Origin: Gossypium raimondii
Taxonomy: Eukaryota > Streptophyta > Magnoliopsida > Malvales > Malvaceae
DNA length: 64,000 nt
Assembly: GCF_025698545.1 (NCBI RefSeq)
Contig: NC_068569.1
Location: forward strand, 8,618,001 to 8,682,000
Direction of reading: 5' to 3'
Position numbers and translations under genes: made by a program. Of the stretch, positions 36,208 through 48,600 are shown one piece after another. Within the stretch, counting starts at the first letter, position 1. Each line of letters starts with the position of its first letter. The notes below the pieces were generated by a model, which had not been told where the DNA came from, did no database searches, and saw only the letters and a program-made list of their open reading frames with translations.

Positions 36208-38210
36208 ATTAAAAAGAGTACTAGTGATTAGGTTTCTTCTTCTTATAGCCTTTTGGCATCCTTCTTGCTTCAAGATCTTGAGAATCGGCCCCATGTTTTT
36301 TATTAACATTAAGATATTGATGAATGTTCGTTGTTATAAAGAGCGGTGAGAAGATATGATTCCAACTGATGCAGGAGGGATTTGGGGAAACGTTAAACTA
36401 CTTAGATTTTAGGGTCAGTTATGAGTAGAAATTGGGCATTATTAGGGTTTATTTAGGGATAATGCCATAATGGTTGAATTAGATTTGATTTGATTGAGGA
36501 TTAACAGAAAATTTTTTGCATTTGAAGACACAAAGTTGCTGGTAACTCTGGTGGCAACAGGAAGATCATGGGTTAGTTTCTAACTAGATGGGTTTGACTG
36601 GTGTGTATTCATATGTGAATATGGGATTATTGGGTAACCATTATGGTGAAATTATAAAAATAAATATGATTTAGATTGCAGAGAAGGGAAAAACTAGTCT
36701 CGAAGAAGAGTTTCAGGTGCTAGGAACTGCTACTTGCGAATAATGCTGCCAAACTGAGGGAGTAGTAGACAATGCTGCAGACCATCCATTTTAGTAAACC
36801 AAATAATTTAATACTTTATTAAACCAAAGCTTGATATTTTTAAGAGAACACAGATATTTATAACAATTGCTAGATTCATTCTTATACATCTCAAAACTAT
36901 TGTTTTTTTGGAGAATAACTAGTACATAAGAAAATAACCAACTTGGACTCCTAAAAACCTAACTCCTAGAAGCTCCTAGCATAATCTAAATACAAGAAAA
37001 CTTCATTCCATGGTTCATGATTTGCGGAAATTATGGTTCTTCCTCTCTATATGGAAATAATTGGAATTACAAAGTGAAATCTAAATTTTTAATAGTGACA
37101 TTATAAAGCAAATCTCCTTCTGTGGCAGCCACTGAAGCCTTTGGCATGTTGGCTGGTCTACCTTACCTTGTTAGTTGGGAGGGTGTATTTATTTTATTAT
37201 AAACAACTGTTTTTTCATATTAATAAGGTTAAGGTTTTAAGATTTCAAGGTTAATGTTTTAAGATTTCAAGGTTAATGTTTCAAATTTTGTTTCTTAATG
37301 TAATCAATGCAAAACAATTGCTTTATTTTTTTTAGCTAATTACTCTTAAAATTTGTTGACAGATTGCTATTGCATTCACTTATTGGCGTAAAGGAGAACT
37401 TGTAAATTGCAAGTATCGGGATCTAGCTAAGCGGTTTTGGCAGGTTCTTGTGAAATGTTTTCCCCTGTTTATATTGTTAATATAGTATGTTCACTTGGAA
37501 TTTGAATTCATTATCCCATAGACATTTATATTGAACATCGTATGCTTTACTCTTGGAGCTTTCATGTAGTTTGGAGGGCACATTTTTTAGATCTTTATGT
37601 TAAAAATAATCTTTGATTAAAATCTTATTTTACTCTTCATCAATTACAGGAAAAGAATACTGAAAAGATACTTTATGGGCTGGATGATATAGCAGATGCA
37701 AGTGATATCATCATTGTAATTCTTCGTAACTCTCTGCAGAAGATTTATTCCTGTTCTATGTTTAGTTGATGCATATTATTTCAGCTTGTTATCATAGGTT
37801 GAAGGTGAAATGGACAAGCTTGCAATGGAGGAAGCTGGCTTCCGTAATTGTGTCAGTGTCCCTGCTGGTGCACCACCATCAGTTTCTAAAAAGGAGGTTC
37901 CAGCTGAAGAGCAGGTTTCATTTGAATTTAATACTCCATATTATTAGCTTCTCTGAATAGCAGTATTACAAATTTGTGGTCAGCCATCATATACTAAGTA
38001 GATTTTCAACATTAATGTTTCAACTATGATATAGGGAGAATCCTCTCCAATGAAGATCCTTTTGTCTCTATCTCTCCTCATGCATGCATACCATATAAGC
38101 AATTTTCCAATTTGAGATATGGAGTGGCATAGTCAGTTAGATATTAATAAGAATCATTTACATTTTGGCACATGAGAGTAAATGTGCATATTTTACTTGG
38201 TGGATTGCCT

Positions 38211-38403
38211 GCTTACATCTCTTAAGCTAAATAGTATGTGATGAAATACGTTTTATGGATTGCTTGTCTGTGATAAAATAAGTTTTATGGGTTGCTTGTT
38301 ATGTTCTGCTTACATCTCTTAAGCTAATAGTATGTGATGGAATACGTTTTATCGATTGCTTGTCTGTGATAAAGTAAGTTTTATGGGTTGCTTGTTATGT
38401 TTT
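38211..38403. repeat. 97-bp tandem duplication in TWINKLE-copy-1 intron
   Basis: Two adjacent units start GCTTACATCTCTTAAGCTAA and run through GCTTGTCTGTGATAAA to GGGTTGCTTGTTATGTT. The same pair is present at 51498-51690. Confidence 0.85.
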
Positions 38404-41147
38404 GTTTATGGATAGTGTAGTTTATGGAGCTAGCAGTCCATTATTATTGTTGCAACTGTATTTGCTTAGTTTTTTGTATATTATTTACTTAGTCAGTCTG
38501 GCCTCTAATAATGTGGTTAGTTAAACCAACAACTTCCTGCCTCGAGAGTTGAGAAATTCCTTTACTTGGAAATTCAATTGATAGCTGCTTGTGTATTCTT
38601 CAACAGCAAAGCAATTAATGATGCATGTGTCTAGGTCCAGCAGAATGCTTTGGAGGTTAAAAGTTAGGGGTTTTGAGAAAGAGTAAAAATTTAATCCTAG
38701 ACAAACACGCAAACAAAACAATAGTTAGATCCTGTATTCAGAACATGTATCTCCTCATTTTTCTCACTCATTATCAAATTATAAAATTGTTCAATCCTGG
38801 CAAGCAACTGGGCTCTGTTTATGTACCCACCCCTGTTTCATCTATAGGATAACCATGTTTGACCAAAATGAGAATTGAAAAAATATGGTTAACTCATATT
38901 AACAAGAAATTACCAGCCAGATAACAACTTATATAGGTACAAACCTAAGATAGACTTAACCATGCTCAAATACTGAAAATCGTGTCTGAACCCTTGGATC
39001 TATGCATGAGTTCTAGCTCACAGTTGGGTGATAAAACCTGCTCTTCTGGGCTTTGTATTACATTCACTAGATACTGCCAGCTGCCTTTACAACATTGACA
39101 CTCTGTTTGGTAGAAAGGATGGAAATAATCGAGGAAAAAAGTCTACTACAAAAATAGAGTTACAAAATAGCAAATGTTGTTATGAATATCAACCATCAGA
39201 CTAAAAACAATTTTTGTTCTCCCTACTAAATAAAGTCTTATTGGTTAGCAATTGTAAGCTATTTGGAGTTAAATTCATAAGTAGGTGCTGTTTGTGAAGG
39301 CAATTTAATGTTTATAAAGTTTTGGGATTGAACAGCATTCTACCAGCTGAAGTGTATTTTTAATGCTGTACTAGTCCGGTCTCTACATGGTTCCTCTTTT
39401 GTACCTGTATTAGAACCTTGCTTTCTTTAAACTTCGTCAAACATGTAATATATGGCTGTATGATGATGAAAGTATTTATGACATACGGTTCTGTTTCTCC
39501 TACTTTTGTTGAGGATCACTAAAGAAAATAGGAGATGGTTAGTGAGTGTGAAGTGGCACAGCAAAATAGAATGCACTGTTCTGAATTTAGAAAATTACTG
39601 TTTGAATAAAATTTCTTTTGTTCACAATATTTTGTAAATTTGCAATAACAATGTCGATAATGATGCATGATCTGGCCTTGGTTTTTCTTCCATCACTTTC
39701 CCTCTGTCCTAAATTAAGGTTCATTTAAGTCAAAACGAATGGAATGAGAAAATTGTTTCCATTTTGGACGATATAGTATAACATTATTATTTTCATCGAT
39801 ATGCAAGTATAAACGTCATTCTAAAGTTTCATTCATGTGTTTTGAAATCTAGGACACAAAGTATCAATACCTGTGGAACTGCAAAGAGTACTTTAAAAAG
39901 GTTTGCTGGGGTTTATTTTTTGGGGCTTCCTTGTAATGTCTTCATGAACATGGCTCTAGGTTTTGATATGCATATATTGTAGGCATCTCGCATTATACTT
40001 GCCACTGATGGAGATCTACCTGGTCAAGCCCTAGCTGAAGAGCTTGCACGTCGCCTTGGAAGAGAAAGGTTTAAATGATTTTGTTGTAGTGCTGAATATA
40101 TTGAAAACTTATCTTTTTTTCTGTTCCTTTATTATTGTTGTTATCTGTGCTTATTTAAAAGAAAAAAAACTATGCTTTAACTGCATTTCAGCATAAATAT
40201 TTGCCTTCTGTGGGTGACAGATGCTGGAGAGTTAAATGGCCGAAGAAAAATGACGTGGGTCATTTTAAGGATGCAAATGAGGTGATACACATTTATCTTT
40301 ATACCTAGTTGTTGACTAATTTTAAAATAAAAGTTTTTTATCTTTAATTTAATGTCAGTCAGAATGATTTGAAGATTACTTGTCATTTCTAGTAAACTGA
40401 ACATTAGTTGATAATAAAAGTTGAGGATGTGGTACAAAAAGTTATGCTTCCTTAACAAGGGCAACGATTCTTAGAGTTCACATCTAGGGTTGATTGGATC
40501 ATATAATCAAAAGCAACAATGCTGGGAATTTTCTTGTACTGAACTACATCTCAATAGCAACAGCACATTGACTTGAGTATATACTTCTAGCAGTCTTAAT
40601 CTTAAACAGTTAGACTCCTATTCTGATTAGGATTTTGATAAATGCTTGGACTTGAGTAGAAAACTAGCAAACATAACTATCAAAACCAAACTTTCTAGAT
40701 GCAAATTCTGAAATTTCCTGCTAACCAGAATATTAGAAATACACTCTTGACACTTAAAACTAAGAACCAGAAGAATAAAATAACAACGTAAAATTTTAAC
40801 TCAAATGCACTTAATATGAGACCCAAAAGCTTTAGTCAGGTACCCAAAACTTCTTATGACTTCAAAATTGAGTTTTGAACATTTGAAGCAACCTTTGAGT
40901 GCTGACATGCCTTCGAAGCACCTTTGAGGCTACCAAGTTGCAGATAAAATTTTATTCCAAAATCAGATGTTCTCACTGACAGGCTCTTAATTGTGATTAC
41001 AGGTTCTTATGTATTTGGGACCCAGCGTTCTTAAGGACATAATTGATAATGCCGAATTATATCCCATTCGTGGGTTATTCAACTTTAGTAGTTTCTTTGA
41101 TGAAATTGACCAATATTATCATCAAAATGTTGTGTATGAATTTGGTG

Positions 41148-43140
41148 GAGATACGACCTACCAGAGCTCGGGAGAGAAGCGTTAGTATCGTGTACAATAA
41201 CAACTATGGAAAATGTGTGCACTTATTTTATAACTCTAAAATATGGAGTTATTTCTAGCACTTTTTACCATGTAAACTACGTAAATTCTGGGTTGTTGAT
41301 GGCACGTTTTGGTAGTTTTTATCTGTAATATAAATTTAATATTATGAAAATGTGTTATTTTAAATGGACTCATTGCGAAAAGACAGCAGGAAGTCAAGTG
41401 CTGGGTTGATATGTTATCTCTGGAAGCCCCAAAAATATTTATTGGGCTTTGGAATCCATTTGGGCTCAACTCTAAAGGAAAATAACACCTTGGACAGCCT
41501 ACTAAGGAGATGGAGGCTCAAACCATCCACAAGGTGGCCCAAGCCGTCGATCCAAAGGTAAAATAGTTCACAAGACCCTTTCTTCAGTCACGACAACTAC
41601 CAGTGGAGGGGGACGGCATCTTCCTCCTCCAAAAAAAACAAATTCATCCACTCTTCTTCCACTACTCAAGGGTCGGCCACACAAGTGAGATTTTCAAGGG
41701 ATTCCCATGTTATTTTTAGCATGGGATGTTGGGGCTACTCCACTATAAATAGGGCATCCATCCCTCATTCATCCCATATCTGGATTTTCTTCCCACTTCT
41801 TGAGCACTACACCTGAGAGAAGAAACATAAGTTTTAGAGAAGCAAAGCAGTAAGGTTTTGAGAGTTGTCAGAATCCGCATTGAGAGAAATTTTTTGCAAC
41901 GGAGCAAAGGAGGAGCAACACTAGTCAAAGAAGTCAACAATATCGGCTTCTAATTTGTTTCTTCTACTCTTTTACTTTTGTTGAAGTACTGCAATTTATT
42001 CTTTTGCTTTCAATTCAATGTTTATGGCTTAATTTTGTCGAAGTTAAGTTAATTGTAATTTCTTGATTTATTTTGTTTATATTTTGTTAATGTTGTTCTG
42101 GGCATTGCTTTGTTTACCAATTCAAATAAAACCATGCTCAGTGCGAAAAACATTTGAGCTAATTATTTAATATAATTAGGGACACAATATTTAAATAGTG
42201 AATGTTTGATTTCTCAGAAATTAAATTAGTAATGGCATTTAACAATATTGTTACAACTTGATCATATAAATATGCTAAAGAGAATGTTGAAAATTTTGAT
42301 TTTATCACTTTTGATTCTGGGTTAATAAATAATCAATTTGTCAATGGATTGACGTAACATTACTAACAATGGTTTTAATATTTTTAAATTAAGGAAAGTA
42401 ATTAATCTTGCTCATTCATGTAATATTAATTTAATCTTGTGCTTTGTTGATTTGTATTTCATTTCTCATTGTGCATTTAGGGTTTTAAATTAGGTAAATT
42501 ATTTACTAAATTCATTTTATTTATTTCCATCCCCAACTTGTTATTTAATAATTTAATTTTTTTTCTTTCATAGACAATGTCTATGGAGACTGTACTCGTT
42601 ACTCACTAATGACGATTGCATATACTTGTACATCATTCAATTAATTTTGTGATAGAATTCAAATCACCAACCAAGGCATATATAGCCTTTACTTTGTAAT
42701 TGTGGTATCACTTGGCCTAACCGTTCATGACTCTCTACGGAGGTTGTGGACAAAACCCCAACACATAGACAAATTTTTTTCTTGAGTGGTTTGTTGGCTC
42801 CCAAGCGGACGATAGTTCAAAAACGTTTCCCAAGAGAGAGTTCGACCTCCCCTCAACACATTCCCATAGCCGAGAGAAAGTAACTCCTAAAGGAATGTTT
42901 CATTCTTAAGAAAATATATTTTAGCATACTTGTTGCGGGAATCATTCTCCCACCAATTAAATTTCTAGGAAAGTGACTACTTTTTATCATTTTAAACTTT
43001 ATAAATTTACTTATTTTAATTAAATAAAATAATTTGATCTAAAATTTTTAAGGAAAACAAATTGATCTAATAAATTAATTGAATTGACTAATTCGCTATA
43101 TTTTCAATAACACCCAAAATTGTTGATATCTCAATCAAAG
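41148..43140. mobile_element. Transposon-like spacer between the duplicated segments
   Basis: 1993 bp found only between the two TWINKLE blocks. It has a good TATA box (TATAAATA 41744-41751) followed by a leader-like stretch with no long frame. The motif GTCTATGGAGACTGTACTCG near 42580 resembles the GTGGAGAC-type sequence near the 3' end of plant Ty3/gypsy LTRs. TGGTATCAC near 42707 partly resembles a tRNA-Met primer-binding site. An LTR-derived fragment is my best guess. I could not fix TG...CA ends or a target duplication, and no gag or pol sequence is visible. Confidence 0.4.
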
Positions 43141-45616
43141 TTACAATAAATAATTTTCAATATTAGTATTGTCAAATAGACAAGGCAAAAAATTTATCCA
43201 ACCTCTCAAATTGAAATTGAGTAAATTAACACCTCCCAAATAAAAAATAGAACAATATAATCAGTGCCATTTTTTAGGGTGAGCAAGTTATAACTATAAG
43301 AAACACGATAACAATTTTACGTGGCAACAAAAAAATAAAAATGAAAACTTATTTTAACATATAATTTCAATTTAAAATCTTACTCTAAACATGGTGGACA
43401 CTTACACACTGTTTCATTAGAATAGCCATTTCCCCTTATTCTTGGATCAACAATGAAACTTGAATTTGATTCAGCCAATGAATTATTCAACAAAATCCTA
43501 TTTCTTTCCTATTTTCAAATTTACCAAATCATCATTCAATGGAATGTACTAAGAACAGTTTATTCATCAATGGAAGTAATACCAACATTTTGATTTACAC
43601 AATTTCACCCTATATCTTGTTAATTTTACTCATCATTTTCTTCTTCCTTCCTTGCATCAATTTTTTGAATTTGAAAATAAAACTAGAATCGAATTCTGTT
43701 GCCTCTTATTTTTATTTTTAATTTAACACATCATTCTTTTCTCCTCTCCATCAATTTTCAAAATAAAATAAAAATCCATTTCCAACCGTAGATATGTAAA
43801 ATGAATTTAGAGAGGAGTTTTCTTACTCATTTTTAATAGATAACTTAAAAATAAGAGGAACACAAGAAAATGAGAAAATAGCTTTAATATGAGGCATTTG
43901 TCGCAATTGAAATGATGGATAAGTGTCACTGATGGTTAACTATTGTAATTGGATTTGAATCATGGAAAGGATTAAATGGAGAAAATGAGTCGTTAAAAGA
44001 GAGATAAAATAGTTTGGGGAGAAAAATAGATAAGAGAAAAAAATCCAATTAAAACAATGGTAGAAGTCACTATATATATATATATTTGTGGATCCTCACT
44101 TATGAATATTAAGAAAATTAAGATGGAAAAAAAAGAATTAAATGATGATTTTGGTTTTGATGAGCACCCATATAATTCAGGATAAGTCATCACCAAGAAC
44201 AACAACGGCAATAGAGTTTGTTGTCAGAATCTGAAAATTATAATAATGAGAGGAAACAATAGTTCAAAATGAATTAAAAATTAAACAAAATAGATACAAG
44301 ATAACATCTAATAATTATTACCTTATATATGTTCAATTCAGATTAATATTGTATATTAACACGAAGATAAATGATATGCTTTTATATAATTTTTATCAAA
44401 ATATTTATATAATTAATATTGAAAATAAATAATTAATAATATATAAATTATATTGTTAATTATATTTTATTTTAGTAATTATTTAATTTAATGCAAAATA
44501 TAATATAAATATTTTTACAATGTATTAATAATATATAAAATATTTGTTATTTCTAAGGGTAAAATTATCATTTGTGATCTATTACTTATCTATTCTTTAT
44601 TATTATTCTATCCTATCAAATAATACAATAATATTATTAGTTTATTTTACTCCTTTATTCTATTTCTACCGAATAGCTATTCAATGAATCAAATTACATA
44701 ATTCTATTATTTCTCTAATTTATTCCGCCATCTAATTAATAGCTTATTCTATTCCAGCTAACTGTATGACATTCATACTGACTGAGGATACAAAAAACAA
44801 AAAACATTAGCGCAATATTTTGTAGGTAGTTGAAATGGTAGGAAAATTTCATTTGTAAACCTGTCTAACTAAATGTTTAGTTTTACATATTGTTATGTGA
44901 TCCTTGAACATAAGAATATTTGTCACTAGGGATACTGGGATTAAGTTTTGGGGTTCTAATAAAATTTTCAAAAATTTTAGTAGTTTAATGAATTTTAGTA
45001 GTTTTGGGTTTAATATTGTTATGCTTACTTTTTGTCTCACGCTACAGTATCGCTACAGTATCTAATCTCACCGCCACCGCTGTTTTTCCACTAACATAAG
45101 TAAATACACCGCCCATCCGAACTCACCTTTAGTCTTTTGTTGAGGTTTGATTAAAGGGCAATGGGTGGTGGGTAAATAAGTTAGCGGGGTAAGAATGTAA
45201 TTTGCGTTTTTCTATTTTGTTGAAATGATATTTTAAAATTAAATTACATGAAGGAATAGAAATTTGACAGTTGGAAATAAGGTTTTTTTTTTTGCCACAA
45301 ATGAGGATTTTTAGATGGAAAACGTCTTATTTAATGTCTTTTATTGCTTAGTTTTGAAAATGAGAAGACTAAATTATTCTAATATTTGGAGAGCGGGATT
45401 AATTTGTTCAAATTTGGAAATGAGAGGGACTGAAGAAATTGTTTTTGGGGTACAGATAATCAAATAATTGTAACAGATAAAAGAATGCTCCTAGTCCTAA
45501 AAAAAAGAACAAGAACCCCTAAACACTTACTGGAAGAGGGAAAAACAGGCAGGCAGCCAAGCAAGCATGCGAATGTTTGTGTAAACATATAGAAAATATA
45601 TCACAAACACGGAGTG
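43141..45616. other. Upstream region of the intact TWINKLE gene
   Basis: Non-coding, shared with 29669-32279. It contains a short AT repeat (44071-44085) and a truncated MITE. The promoter is presumed to lie just before 45617, but no clear TATA box is seen. Confidence 0.5.
45023..45127. mobile_element. Truncated copy of the PIF/Harbinger-like MITE
   Basis: Shares TTACTTTTTGTCTCACGCTA, CAGTATCGCTACAGTAT and the right end CCATCCGAACTCACC with the element at 53876-54025, but lacks about the first 45 bp. It is absent from the matching place in duplication copy 1, where about 190 bp of other sequence stands instead. Confidence 0.7.
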
Positions 45617-48600
45617 ATGCTGCGTCTTCCTTCCCACAATCAACGCTTCCATCTCCTCATTCGCAATCTCTCTTCCTTTGCCTCCAATACTACCATTTTC
45701 ATGACCTCCAAACACTTCCTCCCTTCCCCTCTGCTGCCTCAAACCCTTTCTCCTAAACACTTCTCCACCCCCTCTAAACGCCTCCTTCCCTCTCTTTCTT
45801 CCAAACCCATCCCCAACAACCATTCTTTCTGGCTCAGGACTAATGGGTTTTATTCTCTTCCTTCTCCCAGTGATTCTTCTCCCTCTCCAGGTATTTTTTA
45901 TTTTCTGTAAATACAGGGAAAAAAGGTTGTTGCTTCGTTGTTTATTCAGTTCTTTTTCTATTTTTTTTCTTGAAAAAGCCAAATAAGAGAAGATGTATTT
46001 ATGTGTTTATGCGTGCTGACACTTATATAGGTGCATTCAATTGTACTTATTGGAAGGCTTACCAGAATTCCTTTTTGTTTATCTCTAAGCTTATTCTCAA
46101 GACTTGGAAGACCAGCCCTCGGATACGCGTAGCTTGCAGATTTTGAATCATAAACTAAAGCAGCTTGGCATCGATATTACTAAGAGTGTTGCTGGGCGTG
46201 AAAACCGCTTAATGTGTCCCTCGGTATTTTCTTTTAACAATATTGTCAGCTTTGCTGCATTTCCACATTAGTTTGATTAAGTTTTGCCAATCTAATTGAG
46301 CTAGTTTGCTATTACACAGTGCCACTTCTTGGTAGTTGTAATCCAGATGATAGGTCAGAGATACCAGACTATAAATGCCTTAATCAAAATCTTGCCTTTG
46401 ATGGATATTTGATTGTTTTTAGAAAAGACGTGCTTAGAAACCAAGCAAAACATGCACATATTATGGTAAATTTGAATGTAAATAAAAGTTTTTGGTAAAT
46501 AGAGCTAATTGAAGAGTCAAAACTATTGACAGACATTAGTGCACTTCAGCAACAGAAGTAATGGGCAGTTATGCCTTTCGACATGTAATGCTCCTTGAAT
46601 ATTCATAGATGGATGGATTCTTTCTTTTGAAAAGTTAAAGAAACTTTTTATTTAAATAGATGATATATTAGTCTTTCTGAAAATTCTGGAAGAAAACAAA
46701 GCATCTAAAACAAATTGCCGACCGGTTTGTTACACATGGAATTAGTCAGCTCAAGGAATTTCCTACTGGAATATATTATTGTGAACATAAATGAGTTCCC
46801 TGATAAACTAGAAGATAAAATAACTTCAAAGCTTTTTGGTATTTATTATTATGGTAGATGGTCTTTTAAACATCTTTTACAATAGAAAAATCTTTGCTAC
46901 AAGTTAAAAAGGATAAACCTTTTAAACGGAAAGAAAAAGATTCTGTGATAATAAAAGAAGAAAAAGAAAAATAAAAAGAAAAAAATCAGAAATAGACAAT
47001 GTACCCATGATATATATACTGAAACAAGGTGATCAACTAATGTTAGAAACAATATTATTAATGCTGGCTGAAGAAAATAGAAGTAATTAAGAGATATGCC
47101 ACTTTTTATATCCTGTCTCTCCAAGAAAATTTACAGCCTACAGCCTTTTCCAACTTAGTAATTTGCCTAATCAAAATATGCTCCTGCATGAAAATCATTC
47201 AGATGGCTAAGTTTGTTTCAGGTGTTGTTTTTTTGTTCTCTTTCTCTAAGTTGATATTCTTGTATGATAGTGCAAGGGTGGTGAATCAGGGGAACTTAGC
47301 TTATCTCTTTTCATCAGCCTAGATGGGTATGCTACATATTAATCTTTCTCTTTGAACTATTTCTTTTTAATTCTAGAGGGTCACCAAACCATAGTGTTGA
47401 TATATCTAATTTATAGGTATTCAGCTTCATGGCTGTGTTTTCGAGCGAAATGTGGGTGGAAAGGCTACACAAAAGTAATTTGTTTCTACTTTCAGATTGA
47501 TTTAGCAGTTTTTATGTGTCTATATGAAATATAAGTGTCTCTCTTATTGCCCTTTGGTTTTAGGCCGCTGCAGATGGCAAGCCATCAATTGAAAATCTCG
47601 GTTTAGTTAACAAAGTTAAGGTCAAAAGGCAAATCACAGTGGAGAGTTTGGAATTAGAACCACTATGTAATCAGGTTGCTAATTTCTCCCTTTTCTATAT
47701 TTTGTTCACTGAGGTTATATTGATTTAGATGTCAGTAACGTGTTTGCTCCATCTTACATGCAGTTAGGCTTGTAGGATTTCCTTTCAGCATTTAAGCCTG
47801 TTTATTCCTAGTGCAGAGTAATAGATTTTTTTTTTTTTTTGGTGCTGTTGAGTTTATTCTTACAATTCCTTTATCAATACAAAATTTCCAATAGTTAGAT
47901 GTACCTAAAATAACTAGTTTATTTTTCATTTTGTTTTTCTTAAATGCCTTTTGAGCTTTTCATGAAGAAACAAATTACTACAAATTTTACTTTAAACTAC
48001 TTTGCTTACAGTATGAACCCCACGTCACATGTTTACTGCACATGTGAATTGCAGTTCTCAATCTAAAGACAATATTTCTGTTATGATTAAGCTGGTAAAA
48101 GACCTGTTAAACCTGTGTATCAACAACTCCTGCTATTGTCTTTTTTTTTTTTGTTTCTAAAAACTGTGGTTGGGAAGATGAAGAGAAGAGTTGATATGAT
48201 GCACCTAAGCCATAAACCCTCTACCCTATATAATCTCAAACAGAATTTGAGGAAGAAATAGGAAACATTGCTTTTGCCCTGTCATCGTTCACTTGACAAG
48301 TGTGATATTTTACAGTACTGGTTAAACATAAATTTGTGCAAATATGCCTACTAGTTCTGTGTTTGTTTTTGTCAAGCCGTCACTCTGTTGGAAGGTAGCG
48401 TGCTAGGCATCTGAATCTTCATTCTATCCATCAATTATCTGAAAAGCTGAATATTTCTCAACATTATTTAAATTCATAAATGAAACCGAAAATGTTGATG
48501 TAAGATAAACTTCTTGGTTTACTTGTCAGCATTCTTTCTTCTGGTTTAAGTTCCAATTTAGCGAATTGTGATTCTTTGACTGGGTTATCCATTTACAATT

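Larger units (their letters stand above)
29669..41147 (+). repeat. Large direct duplication, copy 1 (11.5 kb)
   Basis: Matches 43141-54577 nearly base for base over its length, with small indels. The left edge is TTACAATAAATAA (29669 / 43141) and the right edge TGAATTTGGTG (to 41147 / 54577). It holds about 2.6 kb upstream of TWINKLE and its first 12 exons plus part of exon 13. Differences from copy 2 include a 23-unit AT repeat (30619-30664; about 7 units in copy 2), about 190 bp at 31560-31750 replaced in copy 2, and the absence of two small TIR elements. Confidence 0.93.
32280..41185 (+). pseudogene. Truncated primase-only TWINKLE copy with a broken exon-5 acceptor
   Basis: Duplicate of exons 1-13 of the gene at 45617. 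Exons: 32280-32553, 32764-32885, 33942-33997, 34088-34145, (34235-34345), 35368-35451, 37363-37443, 37650-37715, 37798-37914, 39853-39900, 39983-40068, 40221-40281, 41003-41185. It keeps the transit-peptide-like N-terminus, the zinc ribbon (CPSC, CFRAKC) and TOPRIM (VEGEMDK, ATDGDLPG). It ends before the RecA-like helicase: homology stops at 41147 and the frame runs 12 more codons into unrelated DNA. The exon-5 acceptor TTTTAG/GCC has become TTTTAAGCC (34234). Using the shifted AG drops one base and reaches a stop within exon 5. Exon 5 is 111 bp, so skipping it restores the frame and predicts 411 residues. No other stop or frameshift is present. TOPRIM change: VPDGAP to VPAGAP. Pseudogene or a primase-only protein; transcript evidence would decide. 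Confidence 0.85.
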
